A DNA stretch of 64,000 nt from Anisakis pegreffii. Its lineage: Eukaryota > Nematoda > Chromadorea > Rhabditida > Anisakidae. This document shows, in pieces, positions 1-9,905 of this stretch; within the stretch, counting starts at the first letter, position 1, and the number at the start of each line of letters is the position of its first letter. A program made the position numbers and the translations under genes. The notes below the pieces were generated by a model that was given only the letters and a program-made list of their open reading frames with translations, was not told the origin of the DNA and did no database searches. Location of the stretch: NCBI GenBank assembly GCA_035041965.1, contig JAPYMA010000307.1, forward strand, positions 1 to 64,000, in the 5' to 3' direction.

Positions 1-451
1 TACCGGCACCATTCAATGCTTTTATCGGATCAAGTGGTACAATCTGTTCGGTTCCTGGCCCGACGGGAAGTGGTATATATGTTTGTGGATCGAATGCTTT
101 TTCGGCTTGTTCATGCAACATTTTCTGGATACTTTCATTGACTTCGTTCAGATCGTTCGGGTTCGGCTCTTCAGAAGGGTCTTTATTGTCACCACACCAC
201 GACGAATAACCAGATGAGTCACCGGATAAAAGACATGAATAATATGTTTGTGGCGGATCAACACCGAGCAGTGCGTTCATTGCTGAAGCTTGCTGAGGTG
301 ATGGAGTTAACGAGGCTAATCCACTTAACAAATCATTCGTTAAACCGCCGAAAGCAGCGAGGTCGCCTAACGTGTTCAATACTTCTTGTTGTTGACAGGA
401 AACAAACTCTAACAAGCACACTTGAATAATTAACTTAAACAGTTTTTCCAT
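1..451 (-). CDS. Secreted protein, N-terminal part (runs off left edge)
   Basis: The reverse strand is open without a stop from an ATG at 451-449 to the window edge, giving 150 codons. The start MEKLFKLIIQVCLLEFVSC is a classic signal peptide (a basic residue, then a hydrophobic core), with likely cleavage just before QQQ. The mature part is acidic, rich in Pro, Asn, Ser and Leu, and has two or more Cys (YYSCLLSGDSSGYSSWCGD). I do not recognise a family. It could be a nematode extracellular or cuticle-associated protein, but that is a guess. No splice site is needed inside this stretch, so it may be one exon; the C-terminus lies outside the window. Confidence 0.6.
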   Translation of the reverse strand, partial: MEKLFKLIIQVCLLEFVSCQQQEVLNTLGDLAAFGGLTNDLLSGLASLTPSPQQASAMNALLGVDPPQTYYSCLLSGDSSGYSSWCGDNKDPSEEPNPNDLNEVNESIQKMLHEQAEKAFDPQTYIPLPVGPGTEQIVPLDPIKALNGAG

Positions 452-810
452 TTTGAAGTACGCCTGAAAATATTCTTTAAATTAGTCGATTATATTCAAT
501 TTTATAATCGTTTACATATGAAAACGGATGAACGATACCCATACAAATTTATGAGAGTTGCATGTTTACACTGAATTGATACGCACAACATTGATATTGG
601 CTTGTGTCTCTAACACAAACGAATAAAGTCGGCACATCGCTAGTTACGTTCAATTTATTCTTCATTTCTCAACAACATTTCAACAGTTCAACAAACCGAT
701 CTGCAAACTATTCATCGCCTTCATTTTTAGTGAATCCTCTACTGGTTGCATGTCAAAACCTCAGTGGAGTCATAAGCAAGTATGGGTCAGTATTTGTGTA
801 AATCGAGCCC

Positions 811-987
811 AAAGACAAACAAACATTTAAACATTTGAAAAATGATATCGAGATCTGCCATCACATATGATCATAATCTTCTTCGTCAGATGTGACCGCA
901 CAAGGGTTGTGAAAATACTGAGTAACAAAGAATGAATAATATCACAGCATTCTTCGACTGCATGCTTAAAGATGACGTTAGTCACTT
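811..987. repeat. 177-bp direct repeat, copy 1
   Basis: This block recurs nearly identically at 1377-1553, offset by 566 bp. It starts AAAGACAAACAAACATTTAA and ends GACGTTAGTCACTT. I noticed a single difference (CACATATGATC versus CACACATGATC). The near-identity points to a recent duplication. It could be a segmental duplication or two copies of a short mobile element. Confidence 0.9.
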
Positions 988-1376
988 GAACGAATGCATA
1001 ATTCATTACATATTTTTATCATTCTGCAAAAAATAACCAGCAAATTGTCCAGATGACCCAAAAGTGACCTGATTACACTCCCAAAATATTGACCTTATTA
1101 CAATTCACAGCTGAAAATTTCATCTAATTGTTTTCCATTCCATTTCATCTTCATACTTCTCTTTATTTTATCTCTATCCTTGCTAACACTTTTTCAACAA
1201 GTTAAAAATACACCAATTTTTTCACAACATCAAAACAGGTGATAAAATGACCTCATTTTTAACATGTTATTTTGCTGATTGACTGGAACTGGCATCTTAT
1301 TTTTAAATCGATCACCATTAAAAACAATAATAACAGAAACAGTAATGAAAATGATGCAACTTAACAATGCCGGCAT

Positions 1377-1553
1377 AAAGACAAACAAACATTTAAACAT
1401 TTGAAAAATGATATCGAGATCTGCCATCACACATGATCATAATCTTCTTCGTCAGATGTGACCGCACAAGGGTTGTGAAAATACTGAGTAACAAAGAATG
1501 AATAATATCACAGCATTCTTCGACTGCATGCTTAAAGATGACGTTAGTCACTT
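1377..1553. repeat. 177-bp direct repeat, copy 2
   Basis: This is the second copy of the block at 811-987. Unlike the first, its 3' end is continued by an inverted copy of its own last 30 bases, forming the hairpin at 1521-1587. Confidence 0.9.
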
Positions 1554-1587
1554 ATGATGACTAACGTCATCTTTAAGCATGCAGTCG
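1521..1587. repeat. Perfect 30-bp inverted repeat with 7-nt loop
   Basis: The arm at 1521-1550 (CGACTGCATGCTTAAAGATG followed by ACGTTAGTCA) is exactly reverse-complementary to 1558-1587, separated by CTTATGA. The left arm is the tail of the 177-bp repeat. The hairpin therefore probably arose by an inverted duplication or template switch at the end of that copy. Confidence 0.92.
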
Positions 1588-2259
1588 ACGTTTTCTGGAA
1601 TCGATCTGTACTCATCTTCATCCGCACAAGTCTCAGTGTCGTAATTGATTCTGAATGTTACAAACATCAGCTCCCATTCATACTTTCTACCTTTTCAACT
1701 CCGATTTTGAACCATTCTGAGTTACTATCTCATAATCACTTTCGCTATTCAACAAGCGCTTATTTCTAAATTTGAAGACAATTCCTTTTCGGTAAACAAT
1801 GTTTAGTATCACGTCATCGCCGCGAGCAAGAAATCCATCCGAATGTACAACAACCACCCGAGCATGCAACGTGCAACAGTTGCCGAACTCGCCGCCCATG
1901 TAGAAAACAGTTCGACTGCTATCGTACTACCCATACCAACCATCTGCGATCCTGAACTCGCTGCTGACATGAATGCCGTAGCGTAAAAAATACCGGAACT
2001 CCAGTAATTTATGATTGTCTAGCCACATCAAACTAGTTGCTCTGTGTTTTATGATCATATTCGTTTTGTTTCCTGTTTAACTGACCTATGCTTGATTGTA
2101 TTGATACCTCCTTTCTTCCATGCATACTCATCTCACTGCAAGCTTCTTCAATAACGAAGGATTTTATTAGTTCAAAAAACGAGTCACCCTTGTCGCCGGA
2201 AGTGTCAATTGATGGTATACTAAACATACTGATTGGTATGATGTTTGTCTTTCTCAACT

Positions 2260-2273
2260 GGAAAACCTTAAAT
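2260..2273. repeat. LINE target-site duplication, left
   Basis: GGAAAACCTTAAAT immediately borders the 3' end of the LINE and is repeated at 5209-5222 with one substitution. Confidence 0.85.
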
Positions 2274-2302
2274 TACCTGGATTACCTGGATTGGCCAGGC
2301 TA

Positions 2303-4312
2303 TCAAACGTTTGTAACACTGCTGGCCACAATGCGTTTCCATTCGGTCCTTGATCTTGCTTTCCTTTGCCAGGTGTTACCCAATTTCTTTGTAATATCGT
2401 CTTTCCATCTTATTGGAGGGCTCCCGAGTGGTCTTTTTATTCCTCTTGGGTACCACTCTGCAACTGCTCGAGTCCATCTGCCATCATTCATTCTTGCTAC
2501 GTGGCCTGCCCAACGTAGCTTTCTTTTTCTGTACTCTGCGATCACCTCCCTTACTCCACTTCTTCGGCGAATCTCCTCGCATCGGATGTGTTCCCGCAAC
2601 GATATTCCTAACATACATCTCTCCATCGCTCTTTGTGTTGTTATTAGGCGTTGTTCTTCCCTCTTTGTTGTGGCCCACGTTTCACTTCCGTATAATAACG
2701 CTGGTAAAACGGTGCTATCAAAGAGGTGAGCGCGGAGGGATTTGCCTATTTTCTCTTTCAGTACATCTTTGATCGAGTTGAATGCCTTCCATCCTGATCT
2801 TATCCTTCTTCCAATTTCAGTTTTCATATCTCGGCTCATATTTACCATTTGCCCTAAGTAAGCGTATTCTGTCACTTCTTCGATTTCATCGTCGCCCACT
2901 TTTATTCGGCCTGGTGCAGTGTTATTTGACCGCATGAATTTTGTTTTCTTGCGGTTTAGTCGTAGTCCAACAGCTTCACTTTTAATGGTGAGCTCGGTCA
3001 GCATGGCCTGTAATTCATTTGTGGTTTCCGCGATGAGCACGATGTCGTCTGCAAATCGAAGATGATTCAGCGTTTCTCCATTGATATTAACACCACCGTC
3101 CCAGTTGGTTTCTCGAATGACCATTTCGAGACAAGCCGTGAAGAGTTTGGGGGAAATAGTGTCTCCTTGCTTCACACCTTTTTCAACCGGAATAGTTATC
3201 GGAGTAGACAGTAGGTTTACATCGGTGGTGTAATGCGAGTTCAGTTCTTTGAGCAGATTGATGTATTGAGCCTCGATTCCCTGCTCCTCGAGAGATTTCA
3301 GCACTGCATTTATCTCGACGCTATCAAAAGCCTTTTCATAATCAACGAATGCAAGACAAAGAGGTAATCTATATTCTCTTGCCCGTTCTATTAGCTGAGT
3401 CAGGGCAAATATATGATCCATCGTGCTGTAGTTTCTTCGAAATCCTGCTTGTTCCCTTGGCTGTTGGTAGTCCAGATCATTAGATAATCTTGTGACTATG
3501 ATTTTAGTGAACAGCTTGTATAAGTGGGATAGCAGGCAAATAGGACGATAATTTTTCAGGTCTTCTTTATCGCCCTTCTTATGGAGCAGGATGGTATTTG
3601 ATTCCTTCCATTGTGAAGGTATTCTTCCCTCTTTGAGATACCTATTAAAACGCACAGCAAGAGCTTTCCAGAAGGTTTCCCCTGCCCATTTGATCATTTC
3701 CGATGTTATTCCATCTTTTCCAGGGGCCTTGCCGTTTGTGGTCATTTGGAGAGCATTTTCGATCTCGCATTTCAGAATTGGTGGCACCTCTTCTATTCGT
3801 TGAGGTGAAGGGGGAATGAGTGGAATTGATGATTTAAAAAGATCCGTGTAGAAGGTTTTGCACACTTCTTCCATTTCACTTTTATTCCTCACTGTCCGCC
3901 CATCCTGGCTTCTTAATGCTGTGATCTCTGGTTTACATAGAAACATTCTCCGCCTGCATTTCTTCAAACTTTTCCTTCCTTCAGCAGCTTCCTTTAATTT
4001 ATTCATTTGATATTTTAAGAAATCCTCTCTCAAGTGCTGCCGTATAGCTTTGCACAAGATTGAGTATTCGATAAGACTGCTGCCATTTCTTTTTAAATTT
4101 TTTCTTCTTCTCATCATGCCTTTCGTTTTTTCGGAGATTCTACCTTGGTGATCACGCTGGTTATCAGTCGAAGCCTTGCTTAAGCAACCCTTTAGTTTTT
4201 CAATTAGCGAGTTATAGTCATCGTCAATGTCTCCTAGTTGGTTCCAGTCCTCGCTGTCGATGGCATTCTGTAACATTGCTTCGTTGAGGACTTTTCTGCG
4301 TTGATTTTTCAA
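2303..4312 (-). CDS. LINE reverse transcriptase domain
   Basis: This 669-residue frame reads as an RTE-type reverse transcriptase. In order it shows an N-terminal basic region, PGKDGITSEMIKWAG (RT block 1), the KGDKEDLKNYRPICLLSHLY block, EQAGFRRNYSTMDHIFAL, FVDYEKAFDSV, EKGVKQGDTISPKLFTACLE, the catalytic LRFADDIVLIAE, LGQMVNMSRD, and the typical C-terminal region with RWAGHVARMNDGRWTRAV and GSPPIRWKDDI. The catalytic FADD is intact. The first Met is probably not a true start: in this family the domain continues from the endonuclease frame, and here a single-base frame break separates the two. Confidence 0.94.
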   Translation of the reverse strand: MKNQRRKVLNEAMLQNAIDSEDWNQLGDIDDDYNSLIEKLKGCLSKASTDNQRDHQGRISEKTKGMMRRRKNLKRNGSSLIEYSILCKAIRQHLREDFLKYQMNKLKEAAEGRKSLKKCRRRMFLCKPEITALRSQDGRTVRNKSEMEEVCKTFYTDLFKSSIPLIPPSPQRIEEVPPILKCEIENALQMTTNGKAPGKDGITSEMIKWAGETFWKALAVRFNRYLKEGRIPSQWKESNTILLHKKGDKEDLKNYRPICLLSHLYKLFTKIIVTRLSNDLDYQQPREQAGFRRNYSTMDHIFALTQLIERAREYRLPLCLAFVDYEKAFDSVEINAVLKSLEEQGIEAQYINLLKELNSHYTTDVNLLSTPITIPVEKGVKQGDTISPKLFTACLEMVIRETNWDGGVNINGETLNHLRFADDIVLIAETTNELQAMLTELTIKSEAVGLRLNRKKTKFMRSNNTAPGRIKVGDDEIEEVTEYAYLGQMVNMSRDMKTEIGRRIRSGWKAFNSIKDVLKEKIGKSLRAHLFDSTVLPALLYGSETWATTKREEQRLITTQRAMERCMLGISLREHIRCEEIRRRSGVREVIAEYRKRKLRWAGHVARMNDGRWTRAVAEWYPRGIKRPLGSPPIRWKDDITKKLGNTWQRKARSRTEWKRIVASSVTNV

Positions 4313-5120
4313 CGAGATGTGCAGTGTTTTTTTTCACTCTTGCATTGTCAACGACAATTCTTGCCCGTAGTAAACGATGGTCGCTACCAGTGTTGAAGGG
4401 TGCAATCACTGAAACATCTTGGAGTAATCGTCTCCTGTCGATCATGATGTAATCAATCTCGTTCTTGTGCTCAGCATTCGGAGCGATCCAGGTCCACCTT
4501 TTATCCTTCTTTTTCCTGAACAGGCTGTTTCCGATATAAAACCGATTTGTTTCAGCAAAGGTTACTGAACGTTCGCCTCTGTCGTTTCTTCCCTTTATTC
4601 CGAATTTCCCGACGTATTTCTCTCCTTGCCGCCCTCTCCCAACCTTTGCATTGAAATCGCCCATGACGACGGTATAAGTGGATTTTTGAACTAGAGCCTT
4701 TTCTAGTTCATTATAGAATTCTTCAATTTCATCGTCGTCACTTGCAATTGTTGGGGCGTATGTTTGGATGACTTTGAGGGTGGCTTTTTCTGTCAATTGA
4801 ACGTTCAGTACACCTATACGAGCTGATAAAATCTTGCATGATATTATTCTTTCAGCCCATTCCTTCCCAATGATGAAACCTATGCCTCCAATAGTTCTTG
4901 TGCCTTCACCTTTCCCGAGTCTGATAGCGCATCCATCTCTCCATCTCGCATTTATTTCGTTTTTCCATCGAGTCTCGCAGAGCCTTAATATATCGCATTT
5001 TATTTGTTTTTTCTCCTCCATCAGGTGGTTCAAACCCGTCCACCCTGACAATGACCTGCAGTTGTAGGTACATATGGCCAGGGTTATTCTTCGCATTGTT
5101 TTAGTCACAGATGACGCCAC
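4224..5120 (-). CDS. LINE apurinic-type endonuclease domain
   Basis: This 298-residue frame belongs to the exonuclease-endonuclease-phosphatase family. It nicks target DNA for target-primed reverse transcription. Visible landmarks are an N-terminal Asn motif (CTYNCRSLSG), the catalytic Glu in DILRLCETRWK, a QTYAPT strand, the VVMGDFNAKVG motif, NEIDYIMIDRR, and the terminal catalytic SDHRLLRA. In RTE elements this domain is fused in frame to the reverse transcriptase. Here the last ~40 codons after an A8 run (4327-4334 on the plus strand as T8) are out of frame with the RT and look like shifted sequence. Confidence 0.92.
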   Translation of the reverse strand: MASSVTKTMRRITLAICTYNCRSLSGWTGLNHLMEEKKQIKCDILRLCETRWKNEINARWRDGCAIRLGKGEGTRTIGGIGFIIGKEWAERIISCKILSARIGVLNVQLTEKATLKVIQTYAPTIASDDDEIEEFYNELEKALVQKSTYTVVMGDFNAKVGRGRQGEKYVGKFGIKGRNDRGERSVTFAETNRFYIGNSLFRKKKDKRWTWIAPNAEHKNEIDYIMIDRRRLLQDVSVIAPFNTGSDHRLLRARIVVDNARVKKNTAHLVEKSTQKSPQRSNVTECHRQRGLEPTRRH

Positions 5121-5208
5121 CCCGCTGGCTAGGCGGGCAGGCCTATTGTCCGTTACCCAGAGCGATCGGCAAACCGACCGCTTACAGTCCGAACAATAAC
5201 CAGATCCC

Positions 5209-5222
5209 GGAAAACTTTAAAT
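5209..5222. repeat. LINE target-site duplication, right
   Basis: GGAAAACTTTAAAT borders the 5' end of the LINE and pairs with 2260-2273. Confidence 0.85.
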
Positions 5223-8200
5223 AGTACTTGATAATATAATTTTCTTGCTGTTCTTACCCAAAACACCTGACCTTTCTTTGTCACATCCGCTCCTAACTTA
5301 TTATCGTTGTTAATGATGTGCTCTCATCTCACAGGCATATCACTTCCCGCCTCCCGTATTATTGTAATTGATATCAATCCGAAGAAGTTGATAACATACG
5401 CACTTCTCCCCGGATTCCGTTTCTTCTGATAATCAATTGTGAATAAAACTTTGACTCCACTTCGCCGTGCATTATTTAAATGCTGCCAACTTCCCCTTAT
5501 CTTATTGTTTGGAAAAAAATCAAAAAAAGCCTTGTATTTGGAAATCAAATAAATTTATTACACATTTTTATCAACTTAAACTGGATCAATACAACTGTAA
5601 ATTAGACGATATTATGACGATTATAAGATAGGCAATATATGAGATGAATTAAATGATTACAAGGAATACGATCCACATGTTAACGATTTCAGTACTGTAT
5701 TGATGTGCGCTGGTGATGTTGTCCGCATGAAAAATAGAAGGTAAACAGAAACAGCCACGGAATGGCTCCCATAAGGACACGAATGTCCCTTTGGGATGAC
5801 CAAAATAATGATGGGAAGACCCACTGGTAATATTATTTAGGCAAACATGAATACGTAAGGCAAATAATTGTAAATTCAGGAATGGTACTGATTTCTTTGG
5901 CGAGACTCGAGCATATATCGGATAGTTGATAAAGAATAAGATACATCAAAATAATTCACACAGAAAACAATTCATCAGCATCACAAACAGATCGATGGAA
6001 ATTCTTTTCGAAGAACTATCTCGAGTGTTAGTATTAGAGAAAGTAGATGATACCAAGAGTTAAAAAACGAAATCTATTAATCAGTAATGATCAATGATAA
6101 AATATACAAATTCAATGAATCGATGGAAAAGAAAGATAACGAGAAAGTATGAAACACCCGAATATTTTCCAAAACTGAGATATACAGTTACACTTATTAA
6201 CGGTCAACGATGTATAGATATAGATATGAAACATTCATTAAAGACGAATGAATGATGTAACTACATTCAATTTCATACTATCCAAAACCTTAAAGCTAGA
6301 AATAATCACAACAAGGAACATGATGGATTGAAATGAACAGAATATAAAAATAAATATAATTTCATTATCAAGAGACCCTTGGTAAAGCAAACAAAACAGA
6401 GAAGTCGCATGGAATGTCCGATAGAAAATAACAAAGAAGACAATTAATAACAAACCAAAGCAAAAATATAATGAGAAATGTGTACGGAATGAAAAGATGG
6501 TTGATGGACTACTAACAATAAGAGAGCATCGCTTGAAGCGTAGCAATGACTCTCATTATCCAATGATCGACATCCGTTTGATATTTAAGCTGAAGCCAAC
6601 ATTTCGCAAATTGGTGACAACAATGAAACAAAGTGATTATTCATAAGCAATGAACCCTAGATTACAAAAATACCACCAAAAATAATAATTAATGATGAGT
6701 TAAGGGAACAGATGGGAATGAGAAGATCAGTGAACTTTGGTAATATTGGTAACTGGTAAGATCTGGAAGAGCCTCATGTGCGAAAAGTACATAAATTAGC
6801 TGAATAAATAAATGAATGAGATGACCAGAAAAGTATTGCAGTGGCTAGGACTTGCGATATCTCCATTCCACACTTCGGGAGATCTCACCTATTTTGTTTT
6901 ACTCCAATCCTCCAACTATTTCTTTCTCCACACTCACTTTTTCAAGTCACTTTACCCTACCTCCTCTTGAAAAAAAAGGATTTCGGGCTTTCTGTTTTGC
7001 CTTTTGAGCTGTTCTGTTCTGCCCCGTATTGCAATTTTTAAACCTCGAAAAACCTGCAAGAGGGCGCAGCTGTGCACGAAACGATGCGTGATTACAGAAA
7101 GGGTGATTCACCAGCTATTAAATCAACTTTGAAATTAGTGTGTGAGCAGTGGCGTAGAAAATCAACACATGATTGGCTCTCAACAGTAAAAGCACTTGTG
7201 AACTGATGAAATGATGTACGAACTGATGAATGCCATTCATGTTATGAGCGTTATCATGCATCTAATGTTAGTGAATATGATTATGAGAGATGGTTGGGAA
7301 GTGCAGTTGACGTGTGTGTTCTCTGTAATTTTGATTAATTTATTTAAATATACTTATCCATCTTTTGATATTATCACTTCCATTTAACATATCCAACTCT
7401 CAACACATCTACACTTATTCCTTCACATGGATTCCAAAACACTCAACTTTTCATATTACTGTAGTGACTTATATTGCTACATCAGTGAAGTTGACAATCA
7501 CCTTGCAATATTAACTGTTCCACAGCCAAACAACAATAAATATTCGTTGCTACGAATATTTTGAATAATCAAACGCAATCTAGTAGCAGTGCCACACTGT
7601 AATCGTAACTAGTGAGTTGCGGAGAAAGGGAAATCTCGGGGATCCCCGTTCACCAAAAAGTTTCGAGGATTTCCTCGAAAATTGACAAAATTGGATCCAC
7701 GCATCAAAAACGTGTAAGTTAGATACAGCGATGACAGAAATGACTAGTAAATGAATACTTGTTAAGTAATATTTTTAAAATAATATCAATGAATTGTCCG
7801 CTTTATGAATCCTTGCTCTTCATCAATGCATTGCATGCCTCGTCTATTCTCTTAACGCACTGAGTGTTCTTTGTATTATTTGATGGGCGATTCAATCTAT
7901 CCATTTAACGTATGTAACCGTACCGAAAGAACCACTCGATTTTTCAATTACATTCAGGTTATCAAAACGAAGTCGAGATCAGCATTCTCGCAAACAGAGA
8001 AGCAATGAAAGCAGTGTGTCTCATTCAACAGTGGAGGGCGCTCCTATTTCACGTCCCCCTTGTATTCAGTAAGAATTTTGAGACGTGATGAGACTGAGTC
8101 TTTTCTCCATTTTTTTCAGGGCAACCGCATTTTCGGGGTCTTCGACAGCAAATTTCGTCCGTGACTTTTGTTCTTTTCCCGCGACACTAACCATAATACA

Positions 8201-9201
8201 TATACGCACATTCCACCAATCTCACAGATCGATCGCCGACCAATCTCTCAACGTACAAGTAATATCGATCTAATAAAAATTTATAGGACATGCGACCAAA
8301 AATTGATATGTCGTAAGTTTGAGCCCTGCTTACAGAGGATAGTTTCAGGTGAAATCGAACGGCATACCGATGCCGATATATCTTGTAGCTATGCTATAAC
8401 ATCAGAAGATTCGCTGCTTCAAAACAAACCGAGCAGCATAACGGAAACCGTTCAGTTTCAACCCTACTTCTTGCATTGCGCTACTCTTTTGCATGATCTG
8501 TCATAGCTTATTCTACCTTCACTTACACTTTATAGCAAAATGAGGGAAAATAAAAAATTGAGATTTCGAATTTAGTTTTCTGAAACAATTCTGAAATGAA
8601 ACTGAGGAAAAATTCGCAAGAAAAACGCAAAATATGCCTTAAGCAAGTAAGCACCCGTTGCGTAGTGAAAAAATCACACAAAAAATAGAGAAGTGAATAG
8701 GGTTGCCTTATTCAATAAGGCATGCCCCAAATTCTAACATTAAGCTCAACAGGCTCAGATCACGTCGATTTAGATTCTGGCATAAACTCCTTTTGAAATG
8801 GAAGAATACGCTTGCAAGCAAAGGGAATTTTTGAGAACATTTCTTCACCTTTGAAACACTTAGATGGATTTTGCTGCTGAGAGTGGATGGCACAGATATA
8901 CGATTGCAAAAGACTGCCCGTCGTCTCAAATAGATGACTTTTGAGTGAAAAGTTGACACAAATAAAATGAACTTGATAATGAAAAAAGTCAGCAATTCAA
9001 GATCGATGCATAACACAAAAAAGAGAAGAGATATGACAGCAACAGCATGGAGATTCAACAAGAGGAAGAATTTGGCAGTTAGCTAAAACAAATTCATCAC
9101 GATGAGAGGATTCAGTTTTGTTAGAAAGTTTTGAATCAATAATTTTTCCGGTTCGAAAAAACTCAAAGCGAATTCATCATTATATTGATTAAATCATCCA
9201 A
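5223..9201. other. Intergenic region, no gene recognised
   Basis: About 4 kb of AT-rich sequence follows the LINE. Small frames at 6238-6546, 8085-8506 and 8708-9061 lack recognisable motifs and conserved splice signals. A short palindrome-rich, GC-richer patch sits near 7620-7690. Part of the right end is presumably the 3'UTR of the RUNDC1-like gene ending at 9202. Confidence 0.5.
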
Positions 9202-9854
9202 TTAGAACGCATCTTTCATCTGATGGAAAGGTCGTACAGCCAAATCAACCGGAAGCTCAAAATGATATTTGTGCAAAGATTCGAACAGCTCATAACAATC
9301 TTCGCAACCTGAATTTTCAAAGAAGTTATTAAGGATATAATTACCATTAAAATTAGTGCTGATATCGTTAAACCTTACAAAAGCTATCAATACCATTGCT
9401 ATCGGTTCACAGAATACACAAGCAAAGATGCTTTAATTTAATTCAAGAAGTCTGATGGTTCATCAGATTCCATAAGAATTGATTTCAGTTCAGTGGTTTA
9501 CAATGTTGCTGTGGGATAAGGGAACTATTACGGATTAAGAAAACGACACTGATAAAGATTGAAGCAACTGACCAGTTCTGGCGATATAAGCCCACGAATG
9601 AAAGCAAGATTCAACGATCGCTCTCGTTCTGAAGATTATCCTTATCCACGCTGGCAGTTTCTTCGCATTCAATGCTGCACACACAAATGCTTTCCACATT
9701 GCGTCTGATGATCGTTTCAGTCGGCTGTGGCTCGTTAAAATATTCTCGATTGTCGATAAAAGCATCTCAAACATCACTATTATTATCATATATTATTAGT
9801 AAATATAAATTATCTTATCATTAATTATTATTATGTTGTTTAAAGTAAGACGGC

Positions 9855-9905
<51 letters not shown>

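Larger units (their letters stand above)
452..2259. other. Intergenic stretch with a duplication and a hairpin
   Basis: No convincing coding sequence was seen on either strand. The stretch holds a 177-bp direct repeat (811-987 and 1377-1553) and a long perfect hairpin (1521-1587), listed separately. Short open frames here lack coding character. Confidence 0.6.
2274..5208 (-). mobile_element. RTE-type non-LTR retrotransposon (LINE), nearly full length
   Basis: The element lies on the minus strand and is about 2.9 kb. It carries an endonuclease frame (5120-4224) and a reverse-transcriptase frame (4312-2303). It is flanked by a 14-bp target-site duplication, GGAAAACCTTAAAT at 2260-2273 and GGAAAACTTTAAAT at 5209-5222, with one mismatch. 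The 3' end (low coordinates) is a short tandem repeat of AATCCAGGT rather than poly(A), as is common in RTE-clade elements. Length, lack of an ORF1 and gene order fit RTE. The intact flanks and almost open frames suggest a fairly recent insertion. Confidence 0.94.

Noticed and set aside
2088..2729. 213-aa forward frame across the LINE 3' end
   Set aside because: It is antisense to the reverse transcriptase and has no motif of its own.
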